The notes beneath the pieces are model-generated. The model had not been told where the DNA came from and did no database searches. It worked only from the letters and a program-made list of their open reading frames with translations. From Clostridiales bacterium (GTDB lineage Bacteria; Bacillota; Clostridia; Lachnospirales; Lachnospiraceae), in NCBI GenBank assembly GCA_018369015.1, contig JAGZDD010000119.1, positions 1 to 12,042 of the forward strand: a DNA stretch of 12,042 bases, given 5' to 3'. Below, piece by piece: positions 8,106 to 12,042 of this stretch; positions within the stretch are counted from its first letter, which is position 1, and each line of letters begins with the position of its first letter. Made by a program: the position numbers and the translations under genes.

Positions 8106-8110
8106 CAATG
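8092..8110 (+). promoter_or_regulatory. Ribosome binding site that fixes the GH42 start
   Basis: AAGGGGG at about 8092-8097 lies ten bases before ATG at 8108-8110. The same frame is open upstream to an ATG at 8009, which would add 33 residues and overlap the previous gene by about 100 bases. The added residues (basic, with no resemblance to GH42) and the lack of a ribosome site there argue for 8108, which begins MKQWADRIYYGGDYNPDQW, a usual GH42 N terminus. Confidence 0.8.
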
Positions 8111-10108
8111 AAACAATGGGCGGACCGAATTTATTACGGCGGGGATTACAATCCGGATCAATGGGATGAGGCAACAGTTGACGAAGATATGCGTCTGTTT
8201 AAGGAGGCTGGGATCAACCTTGTGACGCTTCCGGTTTTTTCCTGGGCAAAGCTGGAGCCGGACGAGGGCGTTTATGATTTTAGCTGGCTGGATCAGCTTA
8301 TGGATAAATTTGCAAAAAACGGGCTGAGGGTGTGCCTGGCGACCCCGACGACGGCGCAGCCGGCCTGGCTGTCATCTCGATACCCGGAGGTACTTCCTGT
8401 GGATATTGCGGGCCGTAAGCGGACGCACGGTATGCGGGTGTTTTTTTGCTATAACAGTTTAAAATACAGGGAACGGGCTGCGGCTATTGCAGAGGCTATG
8501 GCCAAACGCTACAAAGACCACCCGGCTCTGGCGGTATGGCATGTATCCAATGAATACGGAACCTACTGCTATTGTGAGCATTGCCAGGCCAAATTCCGCA
8601 GGTGGCTGAAAATGCGCTATAAAACTATCGAAAACCTCAATGAGCGCTGGCATACAGCCTTTTGGGGAAGAACCGTTTACAGCTTTGAGGAAATTATGCT
8701 TCCTACGGAGTTAAATGACGATTATCGCTTTAATCCTGCCGTGCAGCTGGATTATCAGCGTTTTGTCACAGATTCTACGGCAGAGTGCTTTTTAAACGAG
8801 TATACAATCTTAAAAAAGTATTGCCCGGATATTCCCGTACAGACGAATATGTCCGGCTATATAAAGAAGCTGGATCAGTTTGAAATGACCCGGCATATGG
8901 ATATTCTGGGCTGGGATAATTATCCGGCTCCAGTGCATGAGCGCAGCCTTGTCGCGCTGAAGCTGGATTTGATGCGCGGCTTAAAGGGAGGGCAATCCTT
9001 TATGCTGACCGAGCAATCGCCAAATCAGCAGAACTGGCAGCCCTATAATAAGCTGAAACGCCCGGGTGAGGTCCGCAGGCTCAGCTACCAGGCACTAGCC
9101 CATGGGGCGGATACATGCTTGTTTTTCCAGCTCCGGCAGTCTGTGGCCGGGCAAGAAAAATTCCACGGTGCTGTCATCTCCCACAGCGGAAGGCCGGACA
9201 CCCGGGTTTTTGAAGAATGCAAAAAGCTGGGCGCGGAATTAAATAAGCTGGGCGATGTGTTTATTGGCGCTCGTACAAAAGCAAAGGTTGGCATTTTATT
9301 TGACTGGAATAACTGGTGGGCCCTGGAAAATTCCAGCGGGCCAAGTAAGGATATGGATTATCTGGAAACGGTCAGAAAATTTTATAAACCGTTTTATGAC
9401 CGGAATATTCCTGTGGATATACTGCCCTTTAGCAGCACCCTTGAGGGCTATGACTTTATCGTGGCACCTATGGCTTATATGATGAAGGACGGGCTGCCGG
9501 AGCATATCCGCCGGTTTGTAGAAAAGGGCGGTACTTTGTTGGCTTCTGTGATGACCGGTATTGCTGATGAAAATGACCGCTGTGTTTTTGGCGCTTATCC
9601 CGGGCCGCTAAAAGACGTGTTTGGTTTGTGGGTGGAAGAAAACGATGCCCTGTTTGCGTCCGAAAACAATGAGATTTGCCAGGTAAAAGACGGTTCCTCC
9701 TGGACATGCAGCTTTTTGTGCGATCGCATCCGGACAGAGGGCGCCCGGACACTGGCTGTTTACGGCAAAGATTTTTATGCGGGCGAGCCTTGCGTCACCG
9801 TTAATGATTTCGGCCTGGGCCATGCCTATTATGTGGGAACCTTGCCCGATGATGCTTTTCTTGGGCAGATGACAGAGCATATATGTAAGACGCTGGGGAT
9901 TGTGCCGGTTGCCGCGGCCTCCGGAGAGGTGGAGCTTACCCGGCGGGATAAGGAAAACAGCTCGGTTATTTTTGCAATTAACCATTCGCCAAAGACCGGC
10001 TTTGTGGATTTTGGGGAGCGGAAGGTGACGGAGCTTCTGTCCGGGAAATTGCTGACAGGGAAATGCCCGATTGAAGGAAATGATGTTTTAATTTGTAAAA
10101 TATCGTAA
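8108..10108 (+). CDS. GH42 beta-galactosidase-type enzyme, first copy
   Basis: A 666-residue, cytoplasmic GH42 enzyme that removes terminal beta-galactose, or alpha-L-arabinopyranose in some members of the family. GGDYNPDQW at 11-19 and FSWAKLEPDEG at 44-54 mark the start of the TIM barrel. The acid/base is E149 in WHVSNEYG and the nucleophile is E302 in LTEQSPNQQNW. Cys residues C114, C154, C156 and C159 (YCYCEHC) form the usual GH42 metal site. W310, E350 and H353 lie at +8, +48 and +51 from the nucleophile, as in the Thermus A4 enzyme. Position 342, at +40 in the FFQLRQS segment, is Leu where family members usually have FQWR. A trimerisation domain (about 395-600) and a short C-terminal beta domain complete it. 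The gene starts two bases after its neighbour's stop, so translation is probably coupled. Confidence 0.9.
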   Translation: MKQWADRIYYGGDYNPDQWDEATVDEDMRLFKEAGINLVTLPVFSWAKLEPDEGVYDFSWLDQLMDKFAKNGLRVCLATPTTAQPAWLSSRYPEVLPVDIAGRKRTHGMRVFFCYNSLKYRERAAAIAEAMAKRYKDHPALAVWHVSNEYGTYCYCEHCQAKFRRWLKMRYKTIENLNERWHTAFWGRTVYSFEEIMLPTELNDDYRFNPAVQLDYQRFVTDSTAECFLNEYTILKKYCPDIPVQTNMSGYIKKLDQFEMTRHMDILGWDNYPAPVHERSLVALKLDLMRGLKGGQSFMLTEQSPNQQNWQPYNKLKRPGEVRRLSYQALAHGADTCLFFQLRQSVAGQEKFHGAVISHSGRPDTRVFEECKKLGAELNKLGDVFIGARTKAKVGILFDWNNWWALENSSGPSKDMDYLETVRKFYKPFYDRNIPVDILPFSSTLEGYDFIVAPMAYMMKDGLPEHIRRFVEKGGTLLASVMTGIADENDRCVFGAYPGPLKDVFGLWVEENDALFASENNEICQVKDGSSWTCSFLCDRIRTEGARTLAVYGKDFYAGEPCVTVNDFGLGHAYYVGTLPDDAFLGQMTEHICKTLGIVPVAAASGEVELTRRDKENSSVIFAINHSPKTGFVDFGERKVTELLSGKLLTGKCPIEGNDVLICKIS

Positions 10109-10133
10109 CAGCTCAGCATGACTGAACTGTTAC
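10105..10133 (+). other. Hairpin overlapping the GH42 stop codon
   Basis: GTAACAG at 10105-10111 pairs with CTGTTAC at 10127-10133. Inside, after one C-A mismatch, TCAG at 10113-10116 pairs with CTGA at 10122-10125 around a CATGA loop, giving eleven base pairs. The TAA stop at 10106-10108 is inside the left arm. No T-run follows (the next bases are AAAATATA), so it is not a canonical intrinsic terminator. It may be an mRNA processing or stabilising element that sets the relative output of the two GH42 genes, or a protein-binding palindrome. Confidence 0.4.
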
Positions 10134-10156
10134 AAAATATACTGTGAGGAAGAAAA

Positions 10157-10175
10157 AAGGAGGTGCAGGCTGATG
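10157..10175 (+). promoter_or_regulatory. Near-perfect Shine-Dalgarno of the second GH42 gene
   Basis: AAGGAGGTG at 10157-10165 is an almost complete match to the 16S rRNA anti-Shine-Dalgarno sequence. It lies seven bases before ATG at 10173-10175 and fixes the start. It is the strongest ribosome site in the window. Confidence 0.85.
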
Positions 10176-12042
10176 ATTGATCTAACTTGCGAAAATATAG
10201 GCAGCGGTACGCGCCTTGGCCGGCTGCCGCGCCAGCTTCTTCATGGCGGCGATTACAATCCGGAGCAGTGGCTTGACCGGCCGGATATTCTTAAGAAGGA
10301 TATAGAATATATGAAAAAGGCCGGAATCAATACGGTGACGCTGGGAGTTTTCTCATGGTCAGTATACGAACCTGCGGAAGGCGAATATCATTTTGAATGG
10401 CTGGATGAGATTATGGACCGTTTGTATAGAAATGGGATTTCTGTCATATTGGCTACTCCGTCCGGTGCCCGGCCCGTCTGGCTGGATCTGAAATATCCCG
10501 AGGTAATGCGGGTAAATGAGCTGGGGAGAAGAAATACGCACGGTCTTAGGCATAATCACTGTATGAGTTCGCCGGTTTACCGTCAGAAAACAGCCGAAAT
10601 AGACACGCTTTTAGCGAAACGCTACGGCAAGCATCCGGCACTAATTTTATGGCATGTATCCAATGAGCTGGGAGGCGCCTGCTATTGCCCGCTGTGTACA
10701 GCACGCTTTAGGGAATGGCTGGAAAGAAAATACAAAACCATCGAAAATCTTAACAAGGAATGGTGGACAACCTTCTGGAGCCATCGGTTTTCTTGCTTTG
10801 ACCAGATTGACCCTCCGTCGCCCGGAGGCGAGAGCAGTATTCACGGGCTGAACCTGGATTGGAAACGTTTTACAACCTGGAATATGAATGATTATATGGC
10901 CTCTGAAATTGAGGTTTTGCGCCGGATAACGCCGGATATTCCGGTGACCTCCAATTTTATGCATGTGTATAAGGGCCTGGATTATCACCAGATGCGGCAA
11001 AGCCTTGACATTATATCCTGGGATAGCTATCCAGCCTGGGGAAACAGCAGTGAAACATTGACAGATACGTTTTTGCATACAGCCTTTGAACATGCTGTTA
11101 TGCGTTCCATGAAGCCGGACCGCCCGTATCTTTTAATGGAAAGTACGCCAAGTATTGTCAACTGGCATCCGGCGAACCGTCAAATGCGGCCGGGGATACA
11201 CAGGCTGGCCTCCATGCAGGCTGTCGCCTGCGGCTCTGACAGTGTTTTATATTTTCAATGGCGTAAGGGCCGGGGGTCCTTTGAGCAATACCACGGAGCA
11301 GTCATCGATCATCTGGGCACCGACGATACAAGAGTTTTTAAGGAGGTAGCCGCCCTTGGCGCAGAGCTGAAAGAGCTTTCACAAATTTGCGGCAGTGTCA
11401 TTCACAGTGATGTGGCTGTTATTTTTGATTGGAACAGCCGCTGGGCCATTGAAGATATGGCCGGGCTTTCGGACCGTAAAAACTATGATGAGACGGTTGA
11501 AAATATTTATAAAATTTTGCTGCGTCATGGCCTTGAGCCGGCTTTGATTTCTTCGGACGATGATTTTTCCGGGTACAAGGTGGTCATTGCGCCTATGATG
11601 TATGTATTAAAGCCCGGCACTGCAGGGCGTCTGAAAAGCTATGTGTCCGGGGGCGGCATAGTATTGGCGACTTATCTGACCAGTTATGTCAATGAAAATA
11701 CGCTGTGCTGGCTCGGCGGTTTCCCAGGTGACGGGCTTCGGGAGGTTTTCGGATTATACAGCGAGGAAATCGACAGTCTGTATCCTTCACAGCGGGGATC
11801 GCTGAAATTTATAGAGAATGAGAATTGCTCAGAGCCGGAGAAATCCTATGAAATCCGGGATTTTTGCGAGGTGCTGAAAACAAAAAAAGCAGAGGCTGTA
11901 GCTGTTTACACATCGGATTACTATGCAAAAACGCCGGCAATTACCAGGAATGCCTACAAAAAGGGCGAGGCCTGGTATATGGGGGCCCGCTGCGAAAACG
12001 CTGCCCAGGAACGCCTGCTAAAACAGATCTGCACCCGGGCCG
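10173..12042 (+). CDS. GH42 beta-galactosidase-type enzyme, second copy, 3' end beyond window
   Basis: Open from ATG at 10173 to the last base without a stop, giving 623 residues; a full GH42 is usually about 650-700, so little is missing. It has about 20 more residues before the barrel than the first copy. HGGDYNPEQW at 24-33 opens the barrel. The acid/base is E165 in WHVSNELG and the nucleophile is E323 in LMESTPSIVNW. The metal-site Cys are C130, C170, C172 and C175. At +40 from the nucleophile is W363 in the canonical FQWR, and E371 and H374 keep the +48 and +51 positions. The trimerisation domain (from about 400) and the beginning of the C-terminal domain are present. Over the 59-residue segment starting HPAL it matches the first copy at 34 positions, so these are old paralogues, not a recent duplication. 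No signal peptide. Likely substrate: beta-galactosides or alpha-L-arabinopyranosides. Confidence 0.9.
   Translation, partial: MIDLTCENIGSGTRLGRLPRQLLHGGDYNPEQWLDRPDILKKDIEYMKKAGINTVTLGVFSWSVYEPAEGEYHFEWLDEIMDRLYRNGISVILATPSGARPVWLDLKYPEVMRVNELGRRNTHGLRHNHCMSSPVYRQKTAEIDTLLAKRYGKHPALILWHVSNELGGACYCPLCTARFREWLERKYKTIENLNKEWWTTFWSHRFSCFDQIDPPSPGGESSIHGLNLDWKRFTTWNMNDYMASEIEVLRRITPDIPVTSNFMHVYKGLDYHQMRQSLDIISWDSYPAWGNSSETLTDTFLHTAFEHAVMRSMKPDRPYLLMESTPSIVNWHPANRQMRPGIHRLASMQAVACGSDSVLYFQWRKGRGSFEQYHGAVIDHLGTDDTRVFKEVAALGAELKELSQICGSVIHSDVAVIFDWNSRWAIEDMAGLSDRKNYDETVENIYKILLRHGLEPALISSDDDFSGYKVVIAPMMYVLKPGTAGRLKSYVSGGGIVLATYLTSYVNENTLCWLGGFPGDGLREVFGLYSEEIDSLYPSQRGSLKFIENENCSEPEKSYEIRDFCEVLKTKKAEAVAVYTSDYYAKTPAITRNAYKKGEAWYMGARCENAAQERLLKQICTRA

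Noticed and set aside
8009..8107. Upstream ATG at 8009 that would extend the first GH42 protein by 33 residues
   Set aside because: It lies inside the previous gene, has no ribosome site, and the extra residues look unlike any GH42 start; 8108 has a good ribosome site and the family's normal N terminus.
10105..10145. Rho-independent terminator after the first GH42 gene
   Set aside because: The stem is present, but the following bases are A-rich and have no T-run.
1..12042. tRNA, rRNA, CRISPR, insertion sequences, prophage or attachment sites
   Set aside because: No cloverleaf, repeat-spacer pattern, transposase or integrase signature was found; the coding sequence is continuous metabolic genes of one style.

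Overview
The window looks like part of a carbohydrate-utilisation locus from a low-to-mid G+C Gram-positive gut or plant-fibre bacterium, most likely a clostridial Bacillota of the Lachnospiraceae type. The clues are strong AGGAGG-type ribosome binding sites in front of the genes, one GTG start, tightly packed same-strand genes, and large glycoside hydrolases that all lack signal peptides. Such enzymes would act in the cytoplasm on oligosaccharides brought in by a transporter that is not in this window. The organism assignment is an inference from style, not from a marker gene.

Layout, all on the + strand: (1) positions 1-165 are an AT-rich leader with a possible promoter, two 9-base direct repeats 21 bp apart, and an inverted repeat. 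(2) 166-4248 encodes a 1360-residue fusion of a complete GH78 alpha-L-rhamnosidase and a complete GH140/DUF4038 apiosidase-like enzyme. (3) A 119-base gap holds a perfect 15-base palindrome in an AT-rich, promoter-like stretch. (4) 4368-5402 encodes a five-bladed beta-propeller glycosidase that I cannot place in a family. (5) 5418-8105 encodes a large GH106-like TIM-barrel hydrolase with a C-terminal jelly roll. (6) 8108-10108 encodes a GH42 enzyme. (7) A hairpin covers the stop codon of that gene. (8) 10173 to the window end is a second GH42 enzyme, cut off by the window edge. Genes 2 to 4 are separated by 15 and 2 bases and are almost certainly co-transcribed. Genes 1 and 5 probably belong to the same transcript.

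Taken together the set predicts stepwise trimming of a plant glycan carrying rhamnose, apiose and a galactose- or arabinopyranose-type sugar. The best-known polymer with Rha attached to Api is rhamnogalacturonan II (side chains A and B). Apiose- and rhamnose-bearing plant glycosides such as saponins and phenylethanoids are the main alternative. The most unusual object is the GH78-GH140 fusion, in which the two catalytic modules are joined without a linker and both keep their catalytic carboxylates. The second GH of interest is the first GH42 copy, where a normally conserved Trp near the active site is Leu. No RNA genes, CRISPR arrays, insertion sequences, transporters or regulators were seen in the window.
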